Below are positions 32,588-41,289 of a stretch of DNA of 64,000 nucleotides, piece after piece. Under the pieces are notes generated by a model. The model worked only from the letters and a program-made list of their open reading frames with translations, was not told where the DNA came from and made no database searches. Both the position numbers and the translations under genes were made by a program. How positions within the stretch are numbered: the first letter of the stretch is position 1; each line of letters begins with the position of its first letter. This stretch comes from Chitinophagales bacterium (GTDB lineage Bacteria; Bacteroidota; Bacteroidia; Chitinophagales; UBA2359), in assembly GCA_016787295.1 (NCBI GenBank), contig JAEUUX010000164.1, positions 62,001 to 126,000 of the forward strand. Reading direction: 5' to 3'.

Positions 32588-33841
32588 TTAAAACTGCCAT
32601 TGATGGTCAACTAAGATAGGAGACATAGCCATTTGCCCAACATGTTGTTTGCCTATTGACTGCTGTTCGCGCTGCACAATTTGTTGGTTGCCAAAAAAAT
32701 CACCTGCCAAAACTTCTATTTTCGCTACGTCCCACACCCAATCGGCGATGTGTTTGCCCGCTCGGCATTGGATAGATATTTGGTAAGAACCCGACAACAA
32801 AGGAAATTTGGGTATATGACACACTATTTCGCCGGAAGGTGCAATGTCGTTCAAAACTCCAGATGACATGTTGGAGCTACACTCAAAAATACATTCGTTA
32901 CTGTGGTCGTGAAAAATGATGTTGAATGTCAAGCCATTAAGGGTTGTGTGGGTTTGGTATTTGAGACGAATGGTAAGAGATTGTCCTGTTTGTATCACAT
33001 CAGATTCGTTACCTTGTGGGTCAAAAAGACGTATTTCGGTGAATCTTAGTGTGCCATTGCCTTGTCGGTCGGTGCGTTCGGCAAGGTCTGAACTGATCGA
33101 GTCGCGCATATAAATATATTGGTTGACTGTTTCTTGGATAGAACCTTGCATAACCATAGCACCTTGTTGGAGCAAAATGCCTTTGTTGCACAAATCCAAT
33201 ACAGCTCCCATGTCGTGGCTCACAAACAAAATAGTTCTGCCCGACTGGGTAACATCGTGCATTTTTGCCATGCACTTCTTTTTAAATTCAGCATCACCCA
33301 CAGCCAACACTTCGTCGATGACCAAAATGTCGGGTTCGAGGTGAGCTGCTACCGCAAATGCCAAACGCACCTGCATACCACTGGAATAATGCTTAACAGG
33401 GGTTTCTAAAAATTTTTCTATGCCACTAAAAGTTACTATCTCGTCATACTTTTGCTGGATTTCTTGGCGCGACAAGCCCAACAAAGCACCATTGAAAAAC
33501 ACATTTTCGCGTCCCGTAAGTTCGGGGTGAAATCCTGTTCCGACTTCCAAAAGACTTGCCATGCGCCCACGCGAAATGGCATAGCCTTTGGTGGGTGGCG
33601 TGATGCGCGACAAAACTTTAAGCAAAGTAGATTTGCCCGAGCCATTTTTGCCCACAATACCCACAACATCGCCTTGTTGTACATCAAAGCTAATGCCTTT
33701 TAATGCCCACATGAAATTGTGTTGGTCTTTTTTGAATTTCAACGAGTTTATCAGAGACTCGCGCAAGGTGGGATAGCGGCGGCGCTCGGCACCTATTTTA
33801 AATTTTTTGTGTATATCGTGAATTTCTAATATAGGTTTCAT
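32588..33841 (-). CDS. Polysaccharide ABC transporter ATP-binding protein (Wzt-like)
   Basis: A 417-residue ATPase of an O-antigen/teichoic-acid-type exporter. Walker A GKNGSGKST, the LSSG-type signature as YSSGMQVRLAF, and Walker B ILVIDEVLAVGD are intact. The usual TagH/Wzt spacing with RGRMASLLEVGTGFHPELTGREN is present. The last ~160 residues are a beta-rich domain (FTEIRLFDPQG...RLKYQTHTT...FECSSN) matching Wzt C-terminal glycan-binding domains, implying recognition of a modified glycan end. ATG 33841 is used; the upstream ATG at 33877 overlaps the preceding gene. It forms an operon with the membrane protein and permease upstream. Confidence 0.9.
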   Translation of the reverse strand: MKPILEIHDIHKKFKIGAERRRYPTLRESLINSLKFKKDQHNFMWALKGISFDVQQGDVVGIVGKNGSGKSTLLKVLSRITPPTKGYAISRGRMASLLEVGTGFHPELTGRENVFFNGALLGLSRQEIQQKYDEIVTFSGIEKFLETPVKHYSSGMQVRLAFAVAAHLEPDILVIDEVLAVGDAEFKKKCMAKMHDVTQSGRTILFVSHDMGAVLDLCNKGILLQQGAMVMQGSIQETVNQYIYMRDSISSDLAERTDRQGNGTLRFTEIRLFDPQGNESDVIQTGQSLTIRLKYQTHTTLNGLTFNIIFHDHSNECIFECSSNMSSGVLNDIAPSGEIVCHIPKFPLLSGSYQISIQCRAGKHIADWVWDVAKIEVLAGDFFGNQQIVQREQQSIGKQHVGQMAMSPILVDHQWQF

Positions 33842-33857
33842 GTTTTTAATGGTTGTA

Positions 33858-35429
33858 TTATTGGGTAGATAGCTCAACTTTTTCTAGTTGAAACTGATTG
33901 GGATTATCATCAAAACAAAAATACTGTATTTTTTTGTGTTGATGTTGTTGGGCTATTTGCACTGCTTGCTCGATAGAGTCTACGGTTTGTAGGTTGCGAT
34001 GAGCATAGAAAGTTAGAAAAAAAACAGCATTGGAAATTGGGTGTGTAGTCTCCAAATGAACAAAAATAGCGGCATTTGGGTCTTGTCGTTCTTGAATAAT
34101 TTTACCCCAAGCAACTAATGTCGGATTGGGAAGAGCCGAACGGAGATATGGCATGTATTGCAAGGTGCTGTGGTGGGCTATCAACACAAAAATGGATAAC
34201 AAAAAAGCATATTGCCATCTGGCGATAACATTGAAAATTCGTATGGACAAAAATGCCAACAGAAGGCTAAACGGTATGGCTATTTTTGCCCATAAATGGA
34301 GGTGTAATGTGGTTGCATTGATAAATAATGAATTGTACATAACCGTAGAACAAACAGCCAATAACAAAATTATTTTTTCGGCGATTGACCATTTTTGAAG
34401 TGTATAGTTGGCAAAACGATAGTAAAGGAATAGACAAATTATGATAACAAATCCATACGAATAATAAGATAAAGCGTTTTGATAGGCATGATAAAATGCT
34501 GATAGGAATTTATGATGATAAATATTGAGACCTCCTTCGCTGTAGGTAGTCGAAAAGTATCCGCTTCGTAACACCAAACGCAATACTAAACTTCTTATGC
34601 CTTGATACCAACCTGCTATGGAAAGGAACTGGAATAGGGTGAGCAAATAGCTCAAGCAACTGGTTAAGGTCACCCAATAACATGCTTTTTTTAGCGATTT
34701 TTGAGGATAAAAACATAGACCTATCCACCAACTTATCATCAAAAATAGCCCTAACCATTCGCTATAACACAATAAAAATGTGGCAAAACACAAAAGAATC
34801 AGTTGGGTAGAGGTGGGACGATGGATATATGTTTGTGCAAAAACAAGCACCAGCAACAGCCCAATTTGCCCATACATTTCGGGGAAATAGATATGAAGGT
34901 GTAGGTGTAGCATGGGAGGCAACAACAAATAAACAGTAGCAGCCAAGATAGCCGCAATTAAACCATTGAACGAACGATGTTGGTACAATATCAGCCGTAT
35001 CAGCAAAAGAGTACTGACTAAATGCAAAACTAAGTTTGTCCAATAGAGGTAAAAAGACCATTGGTTGGGTGTGTGAATATCCAAAATTTGAAACACCCCA
35101 TAAGTAGTAATGTAGCTAAGGCAAGGATAGGAGATATAATAATTGTTGCCTTGTTGGTCTTCTAATCGCTTGAAGTAGGTAATAAATTTGTTGCCTGATT
35201 GATGATAGGTTTGGCGCGGGGCAAAATGGCAGTTAGCAATGCCACTCGAGTCCCAAATCTCCCAAGTACTGAATAAAATATTGTGACAATCATTAGCAGT
35301 ATAGGGTTTGGCATGGATATAGGGCAGGCGTAGATAGGCACTATAACCCCAAAGCAGTATGACCATCACACATGCTACTATATAATAATGGTAACGCAAA
35401 AAATAAACTACCATAAGAAAGGAAGGCAT
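33858..35429 (-). CDS. Multi-pass membrane protein, GT-C glycosyltransferase-like
   Basis: A 523-residue protein with about ten hydrophobic helices and short loops, the last ~100 residues being more soluble. The first extracytoplasmic loop (~40-110) carries acidic and aromatic residues (AKPYTANDCHNILFSTWEIWDSSGI), the usual site of a GT-C catalytic Asp, but I cannot identify a family with certainty. It lies between the permease and ATPase genes of a glycan exporter: its ATG overlaps the permease stop as TAATG and the ATPase starts 16 bp later. It may decorate the exported glycan or its lipid carrier at the outer face of the inner membrane. Confidence 0.6.
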   Translation of the reverse strand: MPSFLMVVYFLRYHYYIVACVMVILLWGYSAYLRLPYIHAKPYTANDCHNILFSTWEIWDSSGIANCHFAPRQTYHQSGNKFITYFKRLEDQQGNNYYISYPCLSYITTYGVFQILDIHTPNQWSFYLYWTNLVLHLVSTLLLIRLILYQHRSFNGLIAAILAATVYLLLPPMLHLHLHIYFPEMYGQIGLLLVLVFAQTYIHRPTSTQLILLCFATFLLCYSEWLGLFLMISWWIGLCFYPQKSLKKACYWVTLTSCLSYLLTLFQFLSIAGWYQGIRSLVLRLVLRSGYFSTTYSEGGLNIYHHKFLSAFYHAYQNALSYYSYGFVIIICLFLYYRFANYTLQKWSIAEKIILLLAVCSTVMYNSLFINATTLHLHLWAKIAIPFSLLLAFLSIRIFNVIARWQYAFLLSIFVLIAHHSTLQYMPYLRSALPNPTLVAWGKIIQERQDPNAAIFVHLETTHPISNAVFFLTFYAHRNLQTVDSIEQAVQIAQQHQHKKIQYFCFDDNPNQFQLEKVELSTQ

Positions 35430-36247
35430 TAGACGATGTCTGCAAAATAAGATTCATTTTTGCGGAAAACATAAACTCCCACCACAAAAACTATTATTGT
35501 CGAGATAATACTAACGCCAATCAAATGCCATTCTATTGGAGCATCGCTAAAACAGGCTCGCGCCAAATTGACCGCTCCTGCTACAGGATTGACAGCAAAG
35601 GCATATTGGGCTAACTCACCTTTGAAAACACTTGATGAATAAATAATGGGGCTTACAAACAATAGCATCTGCACCAAAAAAGGTACAGCATATTTAAAGT
35701 CGCGATATTTGACATTCCAAGAAGCCAAAAAATAACCCATACCACTCGTGCTAACAATGGTAATAAGCAAAGCTAATGGATACAGAAAAATGACCCGAAA
35801 CGGATTGATATAGGGTTGATAATATAGCAAAAGCAAGAAAAAAACGATGAATGCCATAAAAAAATCGAACACCGCCACCAATACCGAAGAGGTGGGAATG
35901 ATGAGGCGCGGAAAATAGATTTTTTTGACAATGCGCGAGTTCGTAATCAGACTATTGGCTGCATTGGTCAATCCGCTCGAAAAAATGTTCCAAAACATTA
36001 AGCCCGAATAGGCAAAAATAGGATAGGGAAGGTCACCCGAAGGAATGTTGAGTCCGCGACGAACAAGGGTGAAGGTGAGCATCATCATAAAAGGTTGTAG
36101 AATAGCCCACAACACGCCAAAGATGGTTTGCTTGTATCTCACTTTTACATCGCGCCACACAAAATAGTAGAACAATTCACGGTATGCCCAAATATCTGCT
36201 AATCCCAAAGAAAAATTAGAAATCGGGCGAATGGTATATTCCATCAA
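35429..36247 (-). CDS. ABC-2 type polysaccharide export permease (Wzm/TagG-like)
   Basis: A 272-residue membrane protein. The amphipathic start YRELFYYFVWRDVKVRYKQTIFGVLWAILQPFMMMLTF is the family signature. Five to six membrane helices follow, with IVKKIYFPRLIIPTSSV in the middle and the C-terminal VNPVAGAVNLARACF. It should form the channel that, with the Wzt-like ATPase, exports lipid-linked glycan across the inner membrane. It is the first gene of the three-gene minus-strand operon. A promoter -7 element TAATTTTG (minus) lies at 36298-36305. Start M1 or M2 (36247/36244) cannot be distinguished. Confidence 0.9.
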   Translation of the reverse strand: MMEYTIRPISNFSLGLADIWAYRELFYYFVWRDVKVRYKQTIFGVLWAILQPFMMMLTFTLVRRGLNIPSGDLPYPIFAYSGLMFWNIFSSGLTNAANSLITNSRIVKKIYFPRLIIPTSSVLVAVFDFFMAFIVFFLLLLYYQPYINPFRVIFLYPLALLITIVSTSGMGYFLASWNVKYRDFKYAVPFLVQMLLFVSPIIYSSSVFKGELAQYAFAVNPVAGAVNLARACFSDAPIEWHLIGVSIISTIIVFVVGVYVFRKNESYFADIV

Positions 36248-36297
36248 TAAAAATATATTTTTTGACTACAAAAAAGGCAATTTTAGCAAATCGGAGG

Positions 36298-36305
36298 CAA
36301 AATTA
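36298..36305 (-). promoter_or_regulatory. Promoter -7 element for the glycan export operon
   Basis: Minus-strand TAATTTTG, ~50 bp upstream of ATG 36247; no clear -33 box. It is divergent from the plus-strand element at 36400-36407. Confidence 0.4.
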
Positions 36306-36399
36306 CGATAATAAACTAATAGTAAGACGTTTTTGTGCGGGTATTTTGTCATAGTTTTGTAAGTTTGATTTTTTAGTACCAAAATCGGCATTTTTTTAC

Positions 36400-36407
36400 T
36401 AATTTTG
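36400..36407 (+). promoter_or_regulatory. Promoter -7 element for kynurenine monooxygenase
   Basis: TAATTTTG followed by CACC, ~52 bp before ATG 36460. The only TTTG upstream is 32 nt away, too far for a standard -33 box. Confidence 0.45.
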
Positions 36408-36459
36408 CACCGATTTAGAGCCTCATTGGGGTCATAAGCAAGGCATAATACTATATATA

Positions 36460-37839
36460 ATGAATAAGCAACAACAACAAACACGCACTGCCATTATTAT
36501 TGGAGCGGGTTTAGTGGGTTCTTTGTGGGCGGTTTATTTGAGCAAAGCCGGCTATGCCGTGACTATCTATGAACGCCGAAAAGACTTGCGCAAAACCAAA
36601 ATGTCAGCAGGTCGTTCTATCAACTTGGCAATGTCTTATAGAGGCTGGAAAGGTTTGGACGATGTGGGTGTGGGAGACGATATTCGCAAAATAGCTATCC
36701 CAATGTATGGCAGAACAATGCACTATTTGGACAATAGCACTTCTTTTCAGCCGTATGGCAACAACAACCAAGCTATCTACTCGGTGGCACGTGGTGCTAT
36801 CAATCAACAACTGATGGACATTGCCGAGTCGCACACCCACACCCAAATACATTTTGACGAAGAGTGCATCGATGTGGATTTGGAAGGAGGCAAAGCTGTT
36901 TTTAGAAACACCCAAACAGATGCGATAACCACTGCCGAAGCTGAGGTAGTTTTTGGTACTGACGGAGCATTTTCGGCGGTGCGATATCAAGCCCTCCAAA
37001 AATTAGACCGCTTCAACTATTCACAAACCTATATTGAAGACGGCTATCGCGAAATTCTATTGCCTGCCAATCCTGATGGTAGCTACAAAATGGCAAAAGA
37101 AACCCTACATATTTGGCCCCGCGGCAGGTTTATGCTCATTGCACTGCCCAATTTTGATGGTTCGTTCACCTGCACCCTTTTCATGCCGTTTGACAACCAC
37201 AAATACTGTTTCAACAACTTAAAAACCAAACAACAAGTCGACGATTTTTTTGAAGACCTTTTTCCCGATTTCTATCGCATGATGCCTAATGTGGCAGACG
37301 AATGGGAAAATCACCCTTTGTCATCACTTGCCATTATCCGCTGTTTTCCTTGGACACACAGCAAAGTGGCTTTGGTGGGTGATGCCGCACATGCCACCGT
37401 GCCTTTCTTTGGACAAGGCATGAACTGTGGTTTTGAGGACTGTAGTGTTTTGTGGGAACTGATGCAAAAACACGACCACAATTGGGCGGCTATTTTCAAA
37501 GAATATGAAGTGTTGCGCAAACCCAATGGTGATGCAGTGCAAGACCTTTCGCTCAAAAATTACCTTGTTATGCGCGACAAAGTTGCCGATCCTGATTTTT
37601 TGCTCACCCAAAAAATAGAACGCCGAATCAACTACCTATATCCCGAATCTTATTTTCCGCTGTATACTATGGTGTCGTTTACCAATATCGCCTATACCAC
37701 CGCCCTCGAAAAAGGGGAAGCACAAGAGGCAATGATGCGACAACTTATCCGCAAAAACCACCTTACGCCCGACACGGACGAAGCCACCATCGACCGCATT
37801 ATTCACGAGTTTATGAAAACCAACAGTAGCTCGAAATAA
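36460..37839 (+). CDS. kmo: Kynurenine 3-monooxygenase (FAD-dependent)
   Basis: A 459-residue flavin hydroxylase converting kynurenine to 3-hydroxykynurenine in tryptophan breakdown. FAD-binding GAGLVGSLWAVYL (residues 15-27) and YERRKDLRK open the protein. The KMO-type AGRSINLAMSYRGWKGL follows, then GTDGAFSAVR, and the second flavin motif is KVALVGDAAHATVPFFGQGMNCGFEDC. The C-terminal region (YPESYFPLYTMVSFTNIAYT) also resembles KMO. No kynureninase, tryptophan dioxygenase or 3-hydroxyanthranilate dioxygenase is in the window, so the other pathway genes must be elsewhere. Confidence 0.93.
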   Translation: MNKQQQQTRTAIIIGAGLVGSLWAVYLSKAGYAVTIYERRKDLRKTKMSAGRSINLAMSYRGWKGLDDVGVGDDIRKIAIPMYGRTMHYLDNSTSFQPYGNNNQAIYSVARGAINQQLMDIAESHTHTQIHFDEECIDVDLEGGKAVFRNTQTDAITTAEAEVVFGTDGAFSAVRYQALQKLDRFNYSQTYIEDGYREILLPANPDGSYKMAKETLHIWPRGRFMLIALPNFDGSFTCTLFMPFDNHKYCFNNLKTKQQVDDFFEDLFPDFYRMMPNVADEWENHPLSSLAIIRCFPWTHSKVALVGDAAHATVPFFGQGMNCGFEDCSVLWELMQKHDHNWAAIFKEYEVLRKPNGDAVQDLSLKNYLVMRDKVADPDFLLTQKIERRINYLYPESYFPLYTMVSFTNIAYTTALEKGEAQEAMMRQLIRKNHLTPDTDEATIDRIIHEFMKTNSSSK

Positions 37840-37899
37840 TGAGTAGGTGATTTAGTGTTGTTATATTGCATTTTTGTTCACCCCCAAACGCACAATATT

Positions 37900-38540
37900 A
37901 TGCAATTTTTTGATGTAAAAAAAATTAGATATGACTTAGATGCTATATTGGGGCATTTTGGAATACAGATGGGTACCGATTGCCCAGAGCTACAGCGTTT
38001 GTTAGACGTGTCAATAGCTTCTGATTATAGTCTGCCTCCTTTGTTGTTCGAAAAAAGCCATAAATTAAAAATGGAAGGTATGTTGTGGAACGAAGAAGAA
38101 CTTAAAATGCACTTTATTTCGGCAGTATTTTTATTGACTGATGTGGAAGTTCCGCAAAAAATCAAACTTTTTTATGAACGTTCATTATCGGCAGTTGTGC
38201 AAGATACCACCTTAAATGTTGTGGTAGATGCTATGTTGGCAAAGCCTATAGCATTAACACTCCACAAAAACCTTATTTTTTTCTGCAAAAGTTCAAAAAA
38301 GGCAAAAAAACTATTGACGATGCCGAAGGACAAATGTTGATAGCCATGCTGATAGCGCAACAACTCAACCAAGACGAACAGCCTGTATATGGTTGTTATT
38401 TGTTGGGCAAAGATTGGTATTTCACAGTTTTGTACCAAAAACAATACTGTTTCAGCAATGCGTATGATGCCACACAAACCAACGAATTGGCGCAAATTGT
38501 TCATATTTTACAAAATCTTAAAACTATACTGCCTCGATAA
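37900..38540 (+). pseudogene. Conserved hypothetical gene split by a -1 frameshift
   Basis: Two abutting frames together make one ~213-residue protein. The first (ATG 37900) runs to a stop at 38338-38340. The second reads LQKFKKGKKTIDDAEGQMLIAMLIAQQ and continues to the stop at 38540. Changing frame by -1 at 38276-38283 joins NLIFF to LQKFKK without a break in the alpha/beta character. There the sequence is seven T followed by C, a U-UUU-UUC slippery heptamer in the reading frame. Either one T was lost (mutation or assembly error) or the site is recoded. The frame from 38286 to 38334 has no start codon before the ATG at 38334, supporting a single ancestral gene. The C-terminal half (YGCYLLGKDWYFTVLY, NAYDAT) seems familiar from uncharacterised Bacteroidota proteins; function unknown. 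Confidence 0.65.
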
Positions 38541-38581
38541 ACAACTGTTAATGTTTCGTTATTCAACTAAAAAATATTCCC

Positions 38582-39520
38582 TTGTCCGAAACTGCTACCA
38601 AAGATATTTCTGTTGTAGTGCCTGTATACAATAGTGAAGGCACACTGAACGAACTTTTTGAAAGAGTTAAACAAACTTGCACTACATATCAATGGTCATT
38701 CGAAGTTGTTTTTGTGGACGACCGTTCGCGCGACAAAAGTTGGGCGGTGCTAAAACAGCTCAAACTACAATATCCCGAATATATTACAGCCGTTAAATTG
38801 GCTAAAAATTCGGGACAGCACAGCGCCTTGATGTGTGGATTCAATTATATTAGCGGCAATTGGGTGGTGACTATTGATGATGACCTCCAAAATCCGCCCG
38901 AAGATATTGTGAATTTGGTGACTTGTCAGCGCGATACTCGCGCCGATATTATTTATGGTATTTATCAAAAAGGAGCCAAAAAACACAGTATTATTCGCAA
39001 CATTGGCAGTATTGTGTTGCGCAAAATACTCGAAAATGCCACAGGTTCGGTACGCGAAGCCTCCGCTTTTCGGTTGGTCAATGCCAAAATCATTCGCCAA
39101 ATCAGAAAACACCACCAAACACACCTCTACATAGACCAGATTTTGAGCTGGTATAGCCAAAACACAGCTACCACATTAGTACAACATTTAGAAAGACAAG
39201 TAGGAGAATCGGGTTATAATTATAGCAAATTAGTCTCTTTTACAGTTGGTATTTTGATTAATTATACTGTTCTGCCTTTGCGTTTTATCACCATGATAGG
39301 GCTGGGAGCATCTTTTATTAGCTTTTTATTGGGTTTGTATTATATTGGTCGTAAATTATTTTGGGGCATCAATACACCCGGTTTTACCACCATCATTGTT
39401 GCTATTACGTTGAGTGCAGGACTAATTTTGTTTTGTATGGGTATTATTGGAGAATATATTGCTCGGATATACGTTTCGCAAAGCAACAAACCCATCTATT
39501 CAGTAGAAAGAATAATATAA
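38582..39520 (+). CDS. Family 2 glycosyltransferase, polyprenyl-phosphate sugar transferase-like
   Basis: A 312-residue enzyme with an N-terminal GT-A domain (DISVVVPVYNSEGTL; VDDRSRDKSW; the nucleotide-metal site IDDDLQNPPED) and a C-terminal part with two membrane helices (~230-260 and ~265-300). This is the layout of GtrB/DPM1-like transferases, which load a sugar onto polyprenyl phosphate at the cytoplasmic face for later use by GT-C enzymes. The start is TTG 38582: no in-frame ATG fits, and the VVVPVYN strand begins at residue 11. It heads a plus-strand stretch of surface-modification-type genes. Confidence 0.85.
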   Translation: MSETATKDISVVVPVYNSEGTLNELFERVKQTCTTYQWSFEVVFVDDRSRDKSWAVLKQLKLQYPEYITAVKLAKNSGQHSALMCGFNYISGNWVVTIDDDLQNPPEDIVNLVTCQRDTRADIIYGIYQKGAKKHSIIRNIGSIVLRKILENATGSVREASAFRLVNAKIIRQIRKHHQTHLYIDQILSWYSQNTATTLVQHLERQVGESGYNYSKLVSFTVGILINYTVLPLRFITMIGLGASFISFLLGLYYIGRKLFWGINTPGFTTIIVAITLSAGLILFCMGIIGEYIARIYVSQSNKPIYSVERII

Positions 39521-39580
39521 CAACAATAGTCCCAAAAACAACTTGTGTAAATTGTACAATAAAAATCCTTAAAAAAGTCC

Positions 39581-39588
39581 TACCTTTG
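39581..39588 (+). promoter_or_regulatory. Promoter -7 element for the hydroxylase pair
   Basis: TACCTTTG followed by CCGCC, 41 bp before ATG 39630. An upstream TTG is 26 nt away (39552-39554), slightly long. Confidence 0.5.
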
Positions 39589-39629
39589 CCGCCAAGCTAA
39601 CCATTTTTAATAAATAAAATCCTGTTCTT

Positions 39630-40313
39630 ATGGAAACAACCGAACAAGCCGTTTATTTTTACAACCCTGCCGATTTTGATTGGGTAAAAACCTTAGAAGA
39701 CAATTGGCACCTTATTCGTCGCGAATTGGAGAACATTTTGTTGCTCCCCGCCGACACCAAACCAAACCCTTATTGGAAAGCCTCTCACCCTGCGTATGTC
39801 AAATCCGATGCTCCTATAGCATGGAAAACGTATGGGTTCTTATTTTTTGGTATACAACAAAAAAACCATTGTGAAACTTGTCCCGAAACATGGCGATTAT
39901 TGTCCCAAATTCCGGGATTGACAGGCGCTGAATTTTCGATGATGGAACCCGGTACGCACATCTTGCCCCACAAAGGCTATACCCGAACTGTTTTGCGCTC
40001 CCACTTGGCAGTGGTTGTTCCTGAAAACGCAACAGCTTGTGCCTTGCGCGTTGGCGACCAAACACGTCACTGGGAAGAAGGCAAAGTGATGGTGTTTGAC
40101 GATAGCTATGAACACGAAGCATGGAACAAATCAGACGAACGCCGCGCCGTTTTGATGTTTGATATTGCTAACCAAGCTATGGGTTATACTGCCGACCAAA
40201 TCTGCCGTTATAAACTATCTAACGTGCAAGACCCATTTATGCTGGGCATTGCTCCTGCCGAAAAATGGATGGAATGGTACGAACAAGGTCATTTTCCACA
40301 AGAATTAGCCTAA
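39630..40313 (+). CDS. Aspartyl/asparaginyl beta-hydroxylase-family protein, tandem copy 1
   Basis: A 227-residue Fe(II)/2-oxoglutarate oxygenase. The metal ligands are H114 in THILPHKGYTR and H162 in FDDSYEHEAWN. Arginines in VLRSHL and ERRAVLMFDI are placed to bind 2-oxoglutarate. A CxxC (C81-C84, HCETCPETWRLLSQIPG) precedes the core and is conserved in the next copy. Family members hydroxylate Asp/Asn side chains or, as LpxO, a lipid A acyl chain; there is no membrane segment here. The gene following 46 bp later is a close paralog. The substrate is unknown, and a lipid or peptide target in this envelope-gene region is plausible. Confidence 0.85.
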   Translation: METTEQAVYFYNPADFDWVKTLEDNWHLIRRELENILLLPADTKPNPYWKASHPAYVKSDAPIAWKTYGFLFFGIQQKNHCETCPETWRLLSQIPGLTGAEFSMMEPGTHILPHKGYTRTVLRSHLAVVVPENATACALRVGDQTRHWEEGKVMVFDDSYEHEAWNKSDERRAVLMFDIANQAMGYTADQICRYKLSNVQDPFMLGIAPAEKWMEWYEQGHFPQELA

Positions 40314-40359
40314 ACAAACCTATTTCCATTTTCCCCTCCCAATAAAACACAATAATTGT

Positions 40360-41046
40360 ATGCAAACAACAGAACAACCAACTTATTTTTATAATAAAGA
40401 AGACTTTCCTTGGTATAAAATACTGGAAGATAATGTTGATATTATTCGCCAAGAATTGGAAACCGTGATGTCGTCACCTGCCAGCCACAAGTTGAGCAAA
40501 GCATGGATGGCAGCACACCCCAGCTATGTCAAATCCGAGACAGGACAAGAAATCGCTTGGAAAGTCTATAGCTTTATCTTTTTGGGCATTCGCCACCAAT
40601 TTCACTGCGAACAATGCCCCAATACTTACCGCCTTTTGTCGCAAATACCGGGGATCACAGGTGCCGAATTTTCGATGATGGAACCCGGCACACACATCTT
40701 GCCCCACAAAGGTTATACCCGAATGGTCTTGCGTTCGCACTTAGCCCTTGTGGTTCCCAAAGACCCAACTACTTGCGCCTTGCGCGTGGGTGACCAAACA
40801 CGCCACTGGCAACAAGGCAAAGTGTGGGTGTTTGACGATAGCCACGAACACGAGGCATGGAACAAATCCAACGAACGCCGCGCCGTTTTGATGTTTGATA
40901 TTGCCAATCCCGAAATGGGCTATACCGCCGACCAAATCTGCCGCTACAAATTGGAACGCGCCGATGACCCTTTTATGCTCAAAATTGCACCGCCCGAAAC
41001 ATGGCTACAGTGGTATGAACAAGGGTATTTTCCGGAAGCGGAATAA
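40360..41046 (+). CDS. Aspartyl/asparaginyl beta-hydroxylase-family protein, tandem copy 2
   Basis: A 228-residue paralog of the preceding protein. It shares the N-terminal TTEQ-x-x-YFYN, the CxxC (C83-C86), H116 in THILPHKGYTR and H164 in FDDSHEHEAWN, and long identical runs around AEFSMMEPGTHILPHKGYTR and VGDQTRHW. Both catalytic centres appear intact, so the pair could be two active isoenzymes. The proteins differ most around residues 40-70 and near the C-terminus, where substrate choice may lie. The 243-bp gap after it (41047-41289) holds only an inverted repeat (41124-41210) and no convincing gene. Confidence 0.85.
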   Translation: MQTTEQPTYFYNKEDFPWYKILEDNVDIIRQELETVMSSPASHKLSKAWMAAHPSYVKSETGQEIAWKVYSFIFLGIRHQFHCEQCPNTYRLLSQIPGITGAEFSMMEPGTHILPHKGYTRMVLRSHLALVVPKDPTTCALRVGDQTRHWQQGKVWVFDDSHEHEAWNKSNERRAVLMFDIANPEMGYTADQICRYKLERADDPFMLKIAPPETWLQWYEQGYFPEAE

Positions 41047-41123
41047 ATTATGAGCCATTTCTTGCAATATCCACACTGCCATAGACTTCTATTTTTTTCT
41101 TATAGTCTGACAATACTTGATGG

Positions 41124-41210
41124 ATACACATCTGCCGCTTTTGTTTTTTGATGACAAATATGTTCTTTTTTTTGTTTTGTATATATGGATAAAAAGCGGC
41201 AAATGTGTAT
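41124..41210. repeat. Long-loop inverted repeat in intergenic space
   Basis: ATACACATCTGCCGCTTTT (41124-41142) and AAAAGCGGCAAATGTGTAT (41192-41210) form a 19-bp stem with one mismatch around a 49-nt AT-rich loop, with a T run after the second arm. It could be a terminator of the hydroxylase pair or a small mobile-element trace. A 69-codon minus-strand frame across it has no support. Confidence 0.55.
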
Positions 41211-41289
41211 TTTTTTAAAATATATTTGTTTTTATCGCTCCCGTTTTGTTCGTTCATAATTAAAAAGCTACTACAAAACTATATTCTTT

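Noticed and set aside
41048-41257. 69-codon minus-strand frame in the gap after the hydroxylases
   Set aside because: Lys/Asn-rich composition from AT-rich DNA, it crosses the inverted repeat, and shows no family resemblance.
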